The notes: generated by a model not told the origin, from the letters alone. DNA of 6,998 nt from Desulfobacteraceae bacterium (GCA_002868985.1 PKTV01000422.1:1-6998); one strand, 5' to 3'. Positions 1 to 6,220 are shown, counted from the stretch's first letter. A program made the numbers and translations.

Positions 1-4
1 ACAT
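1..4 (-). CDS. Start of a gene running off the left edge (product unknown)
   Basis: Only the ATG (positions 4-2) and one further base are inside the window, so nothing can be said about the product. The call rests on a textbook ribosome binding site: AGGAGG at 15-10 on the minus strand, five bases before the ATG. A candidate promoter and operator lie just upstream (45-64). The gene would be divergent from the tandem-ACT gene at 314. Small tandem-ACT proteins often sit beside genes for CoA ligases such as phenylacetate-CoA ligase, so such a neighbour is possible, but nothing here shows it. Confidence 0.5.
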
Positions 5-9
5 AGCGG

Positions 10-15
10 CCTCCT
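10..15 (-). promoter_or_regulatory. Ribosome binding site of the left-edge gene
   Basis: AGGAGG on the minus strand, five bases before an ATG at 4-2. The match to the Shine-Dalgarno consensus and the spacing are both near ideal. It is the main evidence that a minus-strand gene starts at the left edge. Confidence 0.6.
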
Positions 16-44
16 GTTTTCTTTGTGGGTTCACCCTCGACAAA

Positions 45-64
45 GATCACTTGATCAGAGTATA
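45..64 (-). promoter_or_regulatory. Candidate -10 box and overlapping operator for the left-edge gene
   Basis: On the minus strand TATACT (64-59) matches the -10 consensus at five of six positions. No good -35 lies at 16-18 nt. Directly downstream, at the expected transcription start, is the inverted repeat GATCA-CT-TGATC (45-56), placed where a repressor or initiation-site regulator could bind. The leader would be about 48 nt. The -10 match and the palindrome are seen; their function is inferred. Confidence 0.3.
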
Positions 65-210
65 AAAAAACCGGATTTGACGGCATTAAAAAACAGTACT
101 TTTAATTTAGCCACTTTCTAAATATCTGCAAGGGGCTCGAGTCCGAAATATTAGGGCATGACTTCTTTTGCTTTAGGGTGGAGCTTTGCTGTTTCTTTGC
201 TCGAATTGTA

Positions 211-239
211 TTGACACTCTTAGATTGTTTTTCTATATT
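211..239 (+). promoter_or_regulatory. Sigma70-type promoter of the tandem-ACT gene
   Basis: A perfect -35 TTGACA (211-216), a 17-nt spacer and TATATT (234-239; five of six matches to TATAAT). Transcription would start near 246, giving a leader of about 67 nt before the ATG at 314. This is the best promoter match I see in the window. A weak Shine-Dalgarno-like AGGAAA (296-301) lies 12 nt before the start codon, so translation may be less efficient than transcription. Confidence 0.7.
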
Positions 240-313
240 TTTAGAAAAAAAGTCCTTTATTTTAAAAACAAAACAACCCGTGATTATCAACGGACAGGAA
301 AATAAAAAAAGTC

Positions 314-769
314 ATGAAAGCCTATCAACTTACCATACCGGTAGAAAACAAACCCGGCGTCCTCGCTCAAATAACGTCAATTCTTGCACGAAAAAATATT
401 AATATTCGATCAGCCACGATATCTTCTTTCGGCGATTCGGGATTCATCAATCTTATTGTAAACGATCCCAAACAGGGCCAAAAAGCGCTCAGCAAAGAAG
501 GCATTCCGGTGGAACTAAAAGAAATTATTGCTGTTCTGATCGAGGATCGTCCGGGTGGGCTTGATAAGCTTTTACAGACCCTTTCTACCGAAAATATCAA
601 TATTGAAAATGGCTATGGTTTTGTTATAGAAAGTCGAAAAAATGCAGTCTTTGTTATAGATGTTAACGATATTGAGCGGGCCAAGGATTTGATTGAAGCA
701 TCGGGTTTTAAAACGCTCACCCCCCAGCAGCTTTCCGAGATCGAGCCGTTTCATTATGTGGGATATTAA
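314..769 (+). CDS. Tandem ACT-domain protein (probable amino-acid-binding regulator)
   Basis: A 151-residue protein made almost wholly of two ACT domains, roughly residues 2-68 and 70-138, followed by a short tail ending in FHYVGY. Each repeat begins with the ligand-site signature of ACT domains: ENKPGVLAQI (11-20) and EDRPGGLDKL (77-86). NINI follows in both (28-31 and 94-97), which shows internal duplication. There is no DNA-binding or catalytic domain, signal peptide or membrane segment. ACT domains usually bind an amino acid and control a partner protein; stand-alone pairs like this are thought to be soluble sensors, often encoded near CoA ligases or amino-acid/2-oxoacid enzymes. The gene is monocistronic here, divergent from the left-edge gene and convergent with the methyl-transfer cluster, so the partner may lie to the left. 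The fold is clear; ligand and partner are unknown. Confidence 0.94.
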   Translation: MKAYQLTIPVENKPGVLAQITSILARKNINIRSATISSFGDSGFINLIVNDPKQGQKALSKEGIPVELKEIIAVLIEDRPGGLDKLLQTLSTENINIENGYGFVIESRKNAVFVIDVNDIERAKDLIEASGFKTLTPQQLSEIEPFHYVGY

Positions 770-970
770 ACCGACACTTGATTTTATTATGTTTTTAAGA
801 GCCATATCCCAAATGATTTACAATTCGGCCCTCTCCATCCATGATTTTTTCAAATGCCAGCACCGAGATATGGAATGGATATCACATAATCACCTGCTCA
901 CCTTAAATTGAATATATCACAACAATTTGGTTTACATAAAAAAAGCAATAAGCATGGTCATATATAGCAG
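770..970. other. Convergent intergenic region, no clear terminator
   Basis: About 200 bp between the ends of the tandem-ACT gene and the asparagine-synthetase-like gene. It is AT-rich. CCATATC (802-808) and GATATGG (868-874) could pair at long range. On the minus strand, just past the last cluster gene, TATAG-CTG-CTATA (975-963) is followed about 20 nt later by seven T residues (944-938). The stem is short, AT-rich and not adjacent to the T tract, so I do not call a rho-independent terminator. No gene is seen. Confidence 0.5.
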
Positions 971-2509
971 CTATAAACGAATCCACTGACCGACCGTATC
1001 TATTGCTCGCCCGCTGCCAAAGTGTTCTTTAAAGATATTAAAATAATAAAGCTCTTCCTTGCTGCGCACCATGGGGAAGTCGGTTTGAGCTGCCGACAGT
1101 TCATCATCTTCAAAAATCTCTTCAAAATAGATGGGCAGAACATCGGCGGAGCCGGATCCTTGAGAGAATTCCTGTTTCAGCCGCCATACGATCTCTTCGG
1201 GAAGCTCGTTTTCAAAAGCCTTTCTGAAGATCCATTTTTCGATTTTATGATCGCCGTCCGGTTTTTGCTTATATTCAGGGGGAAGGGTCATGGCATAGTT
1301 GAGCAATTCGCCGGATATCAGAGGGGTCACTACCCGAATAGAGTTGCAAAGGTTCATGCGGTCCAGGCGTAAAGAGGCGTTGTTGTGTAAAAAGGCGATG
1401 CATTCCATTTGTCTGGCAAACAATTCTTCGGTCGGAAACTCCTTAAGGTACAAGTATCCGCAAAAAACCTCATCTCCGCCTTCGCCGGAAAGCAAAACAT
1501 CAATTTTTTGTTCTTTTGCATATTTAGAAATGAGGTAATTCGCCACGGAGCTTCTTACCAGGGAAGGATCAAAGGACTCTAGACAGCGGATCACTTCGGG
1601 CAGCACCGCCAGGATCTGGTCCAGATCCACAATCAGTTCATGGTGGTCGGAGTCGATATGGTCGGCCATTAAGCGGGCGCATTTAATATCTTCACTTTCT
1701 CCCACGCCCAAGGCAAATGTTTTTAGACGCTGCTCATTTCCGAATTTTTCCTTGTAAGCGGCACTCGCCAGCCAGGCGATGACACTGCTGTCAATGCCGC
1801 CGCTGAGCAGGCTGCCGGTGACTACGTTGAAGTCTACGCGATTATTGAAGCTGCGCTGGATAATATCTCTGATCGTTGCCGTTATTTCGTCCGGGTCGTC
1901 TTTAATGATTTCAGGCGGAGATTGCGGCAGTTCGGCAAACCGAAACAGTGTGCCCGAACCGTCCATATAATGTCCCGGCGGAAATTCATGGACATCGTCG
2001 GTGATTTCTACCAGGCTCTTTAATTCGGAAGCAAAATAAAGCCGTGTGTTTTTCCAACCGTAAAACAGGGTCTTGATGCCTAAAAGGTCTCGGGCGGCAA
2101 ACAGGTTTTCGCCGTCGGATATCACGAAAGCAAAGACGGCGTCATTTAAATGCGAAAACATGGATTGGCCGTGGTTTTGGTAAAGTTGCAGCAGCAGGCG
2201 CTCTTCCCGGAAAGGACCGTCCGGTATTTTATAAGCCGGGGCCAATTCCTGCCAGTTTCCCATCTGACCGTCGTAGCAGATTCTTAATTCGGGATACGTT
2301 GCGTTAAAGGCCGGTACCTGTGTATCGCCGCCCGCTAAAACGGCATCCGGGTTTCCGGAAATGTCGCCGATCAGATAGTTCTGCGCCATTGCGATCCGTT
2401 TATCTTCGAATATCCCTGATAAATACGGACCGCGATGTTGGATTAAACGAAACATCGACTCAAGTTCCAGGCGATCTTTTTTATTATAGACGACAGCAAA
2501 TCCACTCAT
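971..2509 (-). CDS. Asparagine-synthetase-like protein with a degenerate glutaminase site
   Basis: A 512-residue protein with the two-domain layout of glutamine-hydrolysing asparagine synthetase (AsnB). The C-terminal synthetase half looks intact: ATP-binding PP-loop SGGIDSS (236-242), LSGEGGDEVF (340-349), and WRLKQEFSQG (442-451) matching the segment with the catalytic Lys of E. coli AsnB (K445 here). The C-terminal GRAIDTVGQW also fits AsnB. The N-terminal class II amidotransferase half keeps HRGP (25-28), but residue 2 is Ser (MSGF) where the family needs Cys. The NGEIYN pocket motif reads DGQMGN (80-85), and the usual Asp near residue 100 falls in REER. Glutaminase activity is therefore unlikely; loss of this Cys is also known in beta-lactam synthetase and lasso-peptide cyclases, which form amide bonds without glutamine. 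The substrate loop EARVPFLD of AsnB is replaced around 390-399. The start at MSGF is chosen because GGAAGGAAGGAAG precedes it by 6 nt; a TTG seven codons upstream lies inside that site. The gene ends in TAG, with only 12 further codons in frame. It is last in the cluster, 152 bp after the SAM methyltransferase gene. The substrate is unknown. Confidence 0.93.
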   Translation of the reverse strand: MSGFAVVYNKKDRLELESMFRLIQHRGPYLSGIFEDKRIAMAQNYLIGDISGNPDAVLAGGDTQVPAFNATYPELRICYDGQMGNWQELAPAYKIPDGPFREERLLLQLYQNHGQSMFSHLNDAVFAFVISDGENLFAARDLLGIKTLFYGWKNTRLYFASELKSLVEITDDVHEFPPGHYMDGSGTLFRFAELPQSPPEIIKDDPDEITATIRDIIQRSFNNRVDFNVVTGSLLSGGIDSSVIAWLASAAYKEKFGNEQRLKTFALGVGESEDIKCARLMADHIDSDHHELIVDLDQILAVLPEVIRCLESFDPSLVRSSVANYLISKYAKEQKIDVLLSGEGGDEVFCGYLYLKEFPTEELFARQMECIAFLHNNASLRLDRMNLCNSIRVVTPLISGELLNYAMTLPPEYKQKPDGDHKIEKWIFRKAFENELPEEIVWRLKQEFSQGSGSADVLPIYFEEIFEDDELSAAQTDFPMVRSKEELYYFNIFKEHFGSGRAIDTVGQWIRL

Positions 2510-2515
2510 TAAGCG

Positions 2516-2528
2516 CTTCCTTCCTTCC
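2516..2528 (-). promoter_or_regulatory. Ribosome binding site fixing the MSGF start
   Basis: The purine run GGAAGGAAGGAAG ends 6 nt before the ATG at 2509-2507. It supports the MSGF start and overlaps the alternative TTG start at 2530, which would otherwise add seven residues. The choice matters because it places Ser, not Cys, at residue 2. Neither start would put a Cys there, as the longer form begins Met-Glu. Confidence 0.7.
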
Positions 2529-2584
2529 AAGCATTAGTATTTCATGAATCTTGTATGAAAAAATATAAAATCATTTTTAAGGAT

Positions 2585-2665
2585 AAAGTGCGGTGCGGCT
2601 GGCCATAGGGCCGAAGCAAACAGAGCGGCGCGGCCGCGTGTCATAAAATCGTAACACGATTTTAT
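2585..2665. repeat. GC-rich REP-like palindromic element in the operon gap
   Basis: Three compact inverted repeats sit side by side in the 152-bp gap between the SAM methyltransferase and asparagine-synthetase-like genes. GGCC-ATAG-GGCC is at 2601-2612, with CGGC/GCCG at 2596-2613 as an alternative pairing. GCGGC-GCG-GCCGC at 2625-2637 contains the perfect palindrome CGCGGCCGCG (2629-2638). ATAAAATCGT-AAC-ACGATTTTAT at 2643-2665 has ten perfect pairs. The very GC-rich centre contrasts with the AT-rich DNA on both sides. This resembles a REP/BIME-type dispersed element, but copy number cannot be judged from one window. Confidence 0.45.
2643..2665 (-). other. Stem-loop over the stop codon of the SAM methyltransferase gene
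   Basis: A perfect 10-bp inverted repeat with a 3-nt loop. Its first arm on the minus strand includes the TAA stop codon (2664-2662). The stem is AT-rich and no T tract follows on the minus strand, so it is not a standard rho-independent terminator. It could protect the 3' end of an upstream transcript or attenuate expression of the last gene; that is inference. Confidence 0.4.
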
Positions 2666-3924
2666 TTTCTGATTTCGAATATACCGACAAGTCCGTGCCC
2701 CATCCCCGTTCCGGGTTGAAGCTCCATTTCCAGCTTTCGCAGGGCAAAACCGAGGACCGATTCGATCAGATTGGCGCGCACATCTCCCCACTTTAACCAG
2801 CCCACGGCCTCTACGACCCTGCGCATGGTTTCCATGGCTTCTTGAAGCGGTTTGGGGTAATAGGGAAGAATATCCGGGGTACATTCCAGCTTACCGGTGT
2901 CGCAATCGTAGTCGCCTAAAAGACCCATGGTGTATTTGACCAAGGCGTTGCTGGACATGAAAAACGATTCAAAGAAGTTGTTGAGGTGCTCAAATCCTGT
3001 CCGGGGGACGTAATCGACCAATAAATTCTCTAAATCCGTACGCACGTAAGTTGCAAAAAGAGCGTTGACCGGGCCGCGAAGCTTGGGGCAGTTCTTGTTG
3101 TAATCCCCCGTGTCCAGGTGGCGGCCGATGAATATGGAGCGATCGAAATAGACCAATGGTTTGATTTCGACACCGGCCTGCTGAGAGGCCTTTTTTATGA
3201 TATCTTCAATTTCCCGGCGGCAGACAAGCTTGAGCGGAAAAGCGGCCACATCGGCTGCGGCTCTCTCCTCTTCGGGGTAGATATAGGATATGCGGTAGTC
3301 CATGAAGTACTCCTGATCGGCCGGGTGGTGCCACAAATCCTGCCATTCAAAGGTGTAACGACCGAGCCAGTCTCCCATAAAAAGGGCCTGGTCAGGTGCG
3401 TGCCTTAAGATGTCGGCGATGATTTTAATGCACTGCTCACTGGTAAAGTGTGAAAGGGTCCCGAAAGAAGTAAAATATAAATCGAACGGCGGTTCTTCAC
3501 CCAAAATCCCGGGAATCATACCCTGGGAAATATCTGTTGTTTCAAATCGCAATTTGGGTTTGTCACCATAGTATTCCAGCGCCTGCTGAATCAGATTTTC
3601 GTTGAGATCAATGCCGACATATTCCTTTAACATGTCGTCGGTGACGGCGTTGACAATGTAATCATGGATGCCCGGGTGCTTGGTGGTAACCCCCATAATC
3701 AGGTCATACCCGTCCCCGCTGCCGCAGCCCACATCCAGTATGCGCAAACGTTCCAATCGTTTTTTCTTGCGCGCCACCAGATCGTTGAGGAAGGGGCGTA
3801 AAAAGATGGCGGTCACCTGATCTTCCCAAAATCTTCTGACATTGTCATATTTTCCCAGCAGGCCGGTGGCCTTGTCGTACTTTCCGGTTTGAAATGCCTG
3901 GGTATATGCTTTTTTTTCTGACAT
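2662..3924 (-). CDS. SAM-dependent methyltransferase with long C-terminal region
   Basis: A 420-residue soluble protein. Residues 60-160 form a class I Rossmann-fold methyltransferase core: motif I ILDVGCGSGDG (62-72), acidic ribose-binding residue D106 in VGIDLNENLI (103-112), D131 in TTDIS, and motif IV FDLYFTSFGTLSHF (147-160). The core is preceded by about 60 charged residues. It is followed by some 250 residues, about 400-420 in total against the usual 200-280, including DWLGRYTFEWQDLW (185-198) and a Gly-rich end, GTGMGHGLVGIFEIRK. I do not recognise the C-terminal part. The start is MSEKK, because AAGGAG (3937-3932) lies 7 nt before its ATG; a TTG seven codons upstream has no such site. 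The gene begins 25 nt after the corrinoid gene's stop, so the two are probably co-transcribed. SAM methyltransferases are not part of known methylamine or betaine demethylation units. It may act on the cluster's substrate, on a product, or on a partner protein; the target is unknown. Confidence 0.92.
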   Translation of the reverse strand: MSEKKAYTQAFQTGKYDKATGLLGKYDNVRRFWEDQVTAIFLRPFLNDLVARKKKRLERLRILDVGCGSGDGYDLIMGVTTKHPGIHDYIVNAVTDDMLKEYVGIDLNENLIQQALEYYGDKPKLRFETTDISQGMIPGILGEEPPFDLYFTSFGTLSHFTSEQCIKIIADILRHAPDQALFMGDWLGRYTFEWQDLWHHPADQEYFMDYRISYIYPEEERAAADVAAFPLKLVCRREIEDIIKKASQQAGVEIKPLVYFDRSIFIGRHLDTGDYNKNCPKLRGPVNALFATYVRTDLENLLVDYVPRTGFEHLNNFFESFFMSSNALVKYTMGLLGDYDCDTGKLECTPDILPYYPKPLQEAMETMRRVVEAVGWLKWGDVRANLIESVLGFALRKLEMELQPGTGMGHGLVGIFEIRK

Positions 3925-3931
3925 CCTTACT

Positions 3932-3937
3932 CTCCTT
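3932..3937 (-). promoter_or_regulatory. Ribosome binding site fixing the SAM methyltransferase start
   Basis: AAGGAG on the minus strand, 7 nt before the ATG at 3924-3922. It favours the 420-residue form over a TTG start at 3945, which would put the Shine-Dalgarno sequence inside the coding region. Confidence 0.75.
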
Positions 3938-3949
3938 GAAGACAACCGT

Positions 3950-4633
3950 TCAAGCGGCCGTTGTTTTTAAAAGGTCGATGGCCTGAAACGCATCTTTGCA
4001 ATAGGCATCCGCACCGATCTCGTGCGCAAATTCGATGGATGTGGGGGCACCGCCGATAAGGACCTTGACGCGGTCCCGAATCCCTTCTTCTTTCAGTTGC
4101 TCAACAACCTCACCCATAACGCGCATGGTGGTGGTCAACAATGCCGAAAGACCCAGAAAAGAGGCCTGGTTTTCCTTGACCGCCGCCGTGATCCGGTCCG
4201 CAGAGACATCCGTTCCCAGATCAATGACCTGGTATCCCGCCCCTTTGAGCATGATGGCGACAATATTTTTGCCGATGTCATGAAGGTCACCTTTTACGGT
4301 GGCAATTACAAACTTGCCCTTGCTCTCAACGCCCGCCTTGATCAAATGCGGCGCCAATAAATCCATGGCAACTCCCACACATTCGGCCGAGGCCAGCATG
4401 TCCGGAATCAAATATTCTTTTTTTTCAAATTTTTCACCCACGGTTTCCATGGATTCGGTTAATGATTCCATCAATATCTTTTTGGGGTCTATATTTTGAT
4501 CCAACGCTTCGGTGACCAGTTCTGTTACCGCCGGCCGGCCTTCCAGGCCCGGATCAAAGCCGTCATCTTCGGCTTCCACTCTTCCCTGGATAACATTGAA
4601 TGCAATCTTTTCAAGAAGTTCGCTGGTATTCAT
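3950..4633 (-). CDS. Corrinoid (B12-binding) methyl-carrier protein, MtbC/MttC/MtgC type
   Basis: A 227-residue cytoplasmic protein of normal length for the family. Residues 1-100 form the helical cap domain of methyltransferase corrinoid proteins. Residues 106-225 are the Rossmann-like cobalamin-binding domain. The B12 signature is DLHDIG (116-121), in which H118 is the expected lower axial ligand to cobalt; GLSAL (161-165) and IGGAP (193-197) are the other two loops that hold the nucleotide tail. The protein would carry a methyl group on Co(III), receiving it from the MttB-like enzyme encoded just upstream and handing it to the AcsE-like enzyme. The gene starts 28 nt after the MttB-like stop with GGGAGGA (4647-4641) before its ATG, and is followed 25 nt later by the SAM methyltransferase gene. 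No reductive activase (RamA/RACo type), needed to rescue oxidised Co(II), is in this window. Family assignment is secure; the exact methyl donor is not. Confidence 0.96.
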   Translation of the reverse strand: MNTSELLEKIAFNVIQGRVEAEDDGFDPGLEGRPAVTELVTEALDQNIDPKKILMESLTESMETVGEKFEKKEYLIPDMLASAECVGVAMDLLAPHLIKAGVESKGKFVIATVKGDLHDIGKNIVAIMLKGAGYQVIDLGTDVSADRITAAVKENQASFLGLSALLTTTMRVMGEVVEQLKEEGIRDRVKVLIGGAPTSIEFAHEIGADAYCKDAFQAIDLLKTTAA

Positions 4634-4661
4634 TAATCATTCCTCCCAATTAATTTTCTGA

Positions 4662-6197
4662 TTATGCTGTTTTTAGGCCCGGCAGCAGGCCCGGCACCTT
4701 ATTATATATGTCATTCACCACATCCGGATCCAGGTGAGGGGCCGGCTCGGCTTCCAGACGAGCCATGTACTCAAGTGCGTTTTCAATGACGTTGTCTTTC
4801 TTATCTTTGGTTTCGAACTGATAAGGGCTGGATATATCTCCGCTGTGCATGGCCTTGCGAGCGTGGCGGGCAAAAAGCCGGTGGCTGGAAGCCATCACTT
4901 TTTTTACCATTTTGACGGCATCATCGGTATCTTGCACAGAAACCTTGGGCGCCCGAAGACAATGTTTGATTTTCCCGACCTGTTCATTGTCAAGCACAGC
5001 CTGCAGCGGGCAGAAACAGTTGGTTCGGTCCAAAAGACCAAACGCATAGTGGATATATTGTGCGCCGCTGGTTGCCATGTAAAGATGGGTAAACAGTTTC
5101 TCAAACATAGCCTGCATGCCCGGCACTTTGGCATCGCCTACGCCGGCAGTGGAATAGCATGGGACTTTATAATAACGCGCCATCTGAACGCAGTCGATGT
5201 TATACTGGTTGAATTCAGGGCAGCCGTAAAGGTCATGCAGATCGTCCAGTCGAGCCCGAACCGGAACGCTGCCATAAAGCACCGGCGCACCTTCTCTGAT
5301 GAGTTGCGTCAGTGTAATCCCGGCCAGAATCTCGGCGTTGATCTGGGCGACCATGCCGGCCTCCTGGATGGGTGCGGACGATCCTCCCTGGGGCGAAGAA
5401 GAAATGACAAGCGGCAACCCCGATTCGACAATGGCAAAAACCTTTTCAGCGGTGTCATCCACAATTTGCAGCGGGCTTTTAAAGACACAGGCGATAAAAG
5501 AAATGATGGGATTTTTTCTTAGTTCCGTTTCGCCCCCTGCTATAATTTCCGCCATGGTTACAACATCTTTGAAACGTGCCAGGCTGGTCAAGCCGGCCTG
5601 CACATGCTTGGTGATATTGTTAAGGCTGGCAAAAAATTTATTAACATCATGGTTGTCGGAGGTAATCCCGGGGTCCTGGATGTTCAGCGGCCGGATAAAG
5701 AAATCCAGATGCTCGAGTTGTTCACAGAGCTTGGCCGCGCGGCTCAGCAAGGCCGTGCTGCCTCTGATCTCTGTGTAGCGAGGCACTTTTGTTTTGAGGG
5801 AGCTGTCTTTTTCACTGACAAAATCTTCCAATTCGGTTTCGAGCCATATATTGGCTTCCGATCCTGTTCCAAAATAAACCCTGGGAACTTCAGTGTCGAG
5901 AAGCAGGCGATTTTCCGGTTTGCGGGCGCCTAAAACAAGACGTGAGGGAGCCTTGGCTACGGCTTCTTTAATAAGTCCGCCCGGAAAGCTTACCCGCCAG
6001 CATTTCGCACCCGAGGAATCCTCTTCTCGAACTTTAGCACCATGGTCTTTGAAAAGCCGGGCTGCCCGCTCGCTGTAACACCAAACGCCCGGATCAGACA
6101 AAATGTTCAGTGATGCTTGATCCAGCCATTGCAACTGATCACGGCTTAAGCGTTCATAAGGCTTTACCAATACTCCCGGTCTGAATAATTCAATCAC
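4662..6197 (-). CDS. MttB-family methyltransferase without pyrrolysine (methylamine/betaine:corrinoid type)
   Basis: A 511-residue TIM-barrel protein of the trimethylamine methyltransferase (MttB) superfamily, about 15-30 residues longer than MttB or MtgB. The N-terminus has the family pattern: LSRDQLQWLDQASLNIL (17-33), FKDHGAKV (49-56), and AKAPSRLVLGARKP (81-94). Later come GGSSAPIQEAG (271-281), LYGS (307-310), GVGDAKVPGMQAMFEK (352-367) and VLDNEQVG (401-408). There is no in-frame amber codon, so it needs no pyrrolysine. Such members include glycine betaine (MtgB), proline betaine, carnitine and gamma-butyrobetaine demethylases, so the likely reaction is methyl transfer from a quaternary amine to the neighbouring corrinoid protein. 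A Cys-Phe-Cys (394-396) follows GLLD, in a segment that is Gly/Ser-rich in relatives I remember, and the C-terminal third is divergent. The start is GTG at 6197, 5 nt after AAGGAGG; the upstream TTG at 6242 lies in the repeat-rich leader. The substrate cannot be read from sequence. Confidence 0.95.
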   Translation of the reverse strand: MIELFRPGVLVKPYERLSRDQLQWLDQASLNILSDPGVWCYSERAARLFKDHGAKVREEDSSGAKCWRVSFPGGLIKEAVAKAPSRLVLGARKPENRLLLDTEVPRVYFGTGSEANIWLETELEDFVSEKDSSLKTKVPRYTEIRGSTALLSRAAKLCEQLEHLDFFIRPLNIQDPGITSDNHDVNKFFASLNNITKHVQAGLTSLARFKDVVTMAEIIAGGETELRKNPIISFIACVFKSPLQIVDDTAEKVFAIVESGLPLVISSSPQGGSSAPIQEAGMVAQINAEILAGITLTQLIREGAPVLYGSVPVRARLDDLHDLYGCPEFNQYNIDCVQMARYYKVPCYSTAGVGDAKVPGMQAMFEKLFTHLYMATSGAQYIHYAFGLLDRTNCFCPLQAVLDNEQVGKIKHCLRAPKVSVQDTDDAVKMVKKVMASSHRLFARHARKAMHSGDISSPYQFETKDKKDNVIENALEYMARLEAEPAPHLDPDVVNDIYNKVPGLLPGLKTA

Positions 6198-6202
6198 TAT
6201 AT

Positions 6203-6209
6203 CCTCCTT
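6203..6209 (-). promoter_or_regulatory. Ribosome binding site fixing a GTG start
   Basis: AAGGAGG on the minus strand, 5 nt before GTG at 6197-6195. A longer reading frame from a TTG at 6242 would place this strong site inside the gene and code through a repeat, so GTG is preferred. Confidence 0.8.
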
Positions 6210-6220
6210 AAATTTACCTA

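Larger units (their letters stand above)
5..313. other. Divergent intergenic region (309 bp), AT-rich
   Basis: This stretch separates the left-edge gene from the tandem-ACT gene. It holds a promoter for each direction (see those entries), the GATCA palindrome at 45-56, and a second imperfect palindrome centred on CTCGAG at 136-141 (GGGCTCGAGTCC, 133-144), about 70 bp upstream of the ACT-gene -35 box. Short open frames here have no ribosome binding site and a low-complexity Lys/Ser/Phe-rich composition, so I call no gene. I see no tRNA, riboswitch core or rho-independent terminator. Confidence 0.7.

Noticed and set aside
77..105. Second plus-strand promoter (TTGACG, 17 nt, TTTTAA)
   Set aside because: The -10 match is only three of six, and a far better promoter lies closer to the ACT gene.
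102..290. Small minus-strand gene in the left intergenic region
   Set aside because: A 62-codon frame of low-complexity composition with no good ribosome binding site; it overlaps the ACT-gene promoter.
932..973. Amber readthrough extension of the asparagine-synthetase-like gene
   Set aside because: The gene ends in TAG, but only 12 hydrophobic codons follow before TAA, and the protein already ends at a family-like C-terminus.
938..975. Rho-independent terminator after the last cluster gene
   Set aside because: A 5-bp AT-rich stem is separated from the T tract by about 20 nt, which is not a functional intrinsic terminator layout.
2534..2884. 116-codon minus-strand frame across the operon gap
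   Set aside because: It overlaps the end of the SAM methyltransferase gene in another frame and reads through the palindromic element; Arg/Gly-rich, no domain.
4734..5522. 262-codon plus-strand frame opposite the MttB-like gene
   Set aside because: It is antisense to a clearly conserved protein, has no family features and a composition typical of a shadow frame.
4662..6197. Pyrrolysine-containing MttB
   Set aside because: The reading frame has no internal TAG; it runs uninterrupted over the full family length, so amber decoding is not needed.
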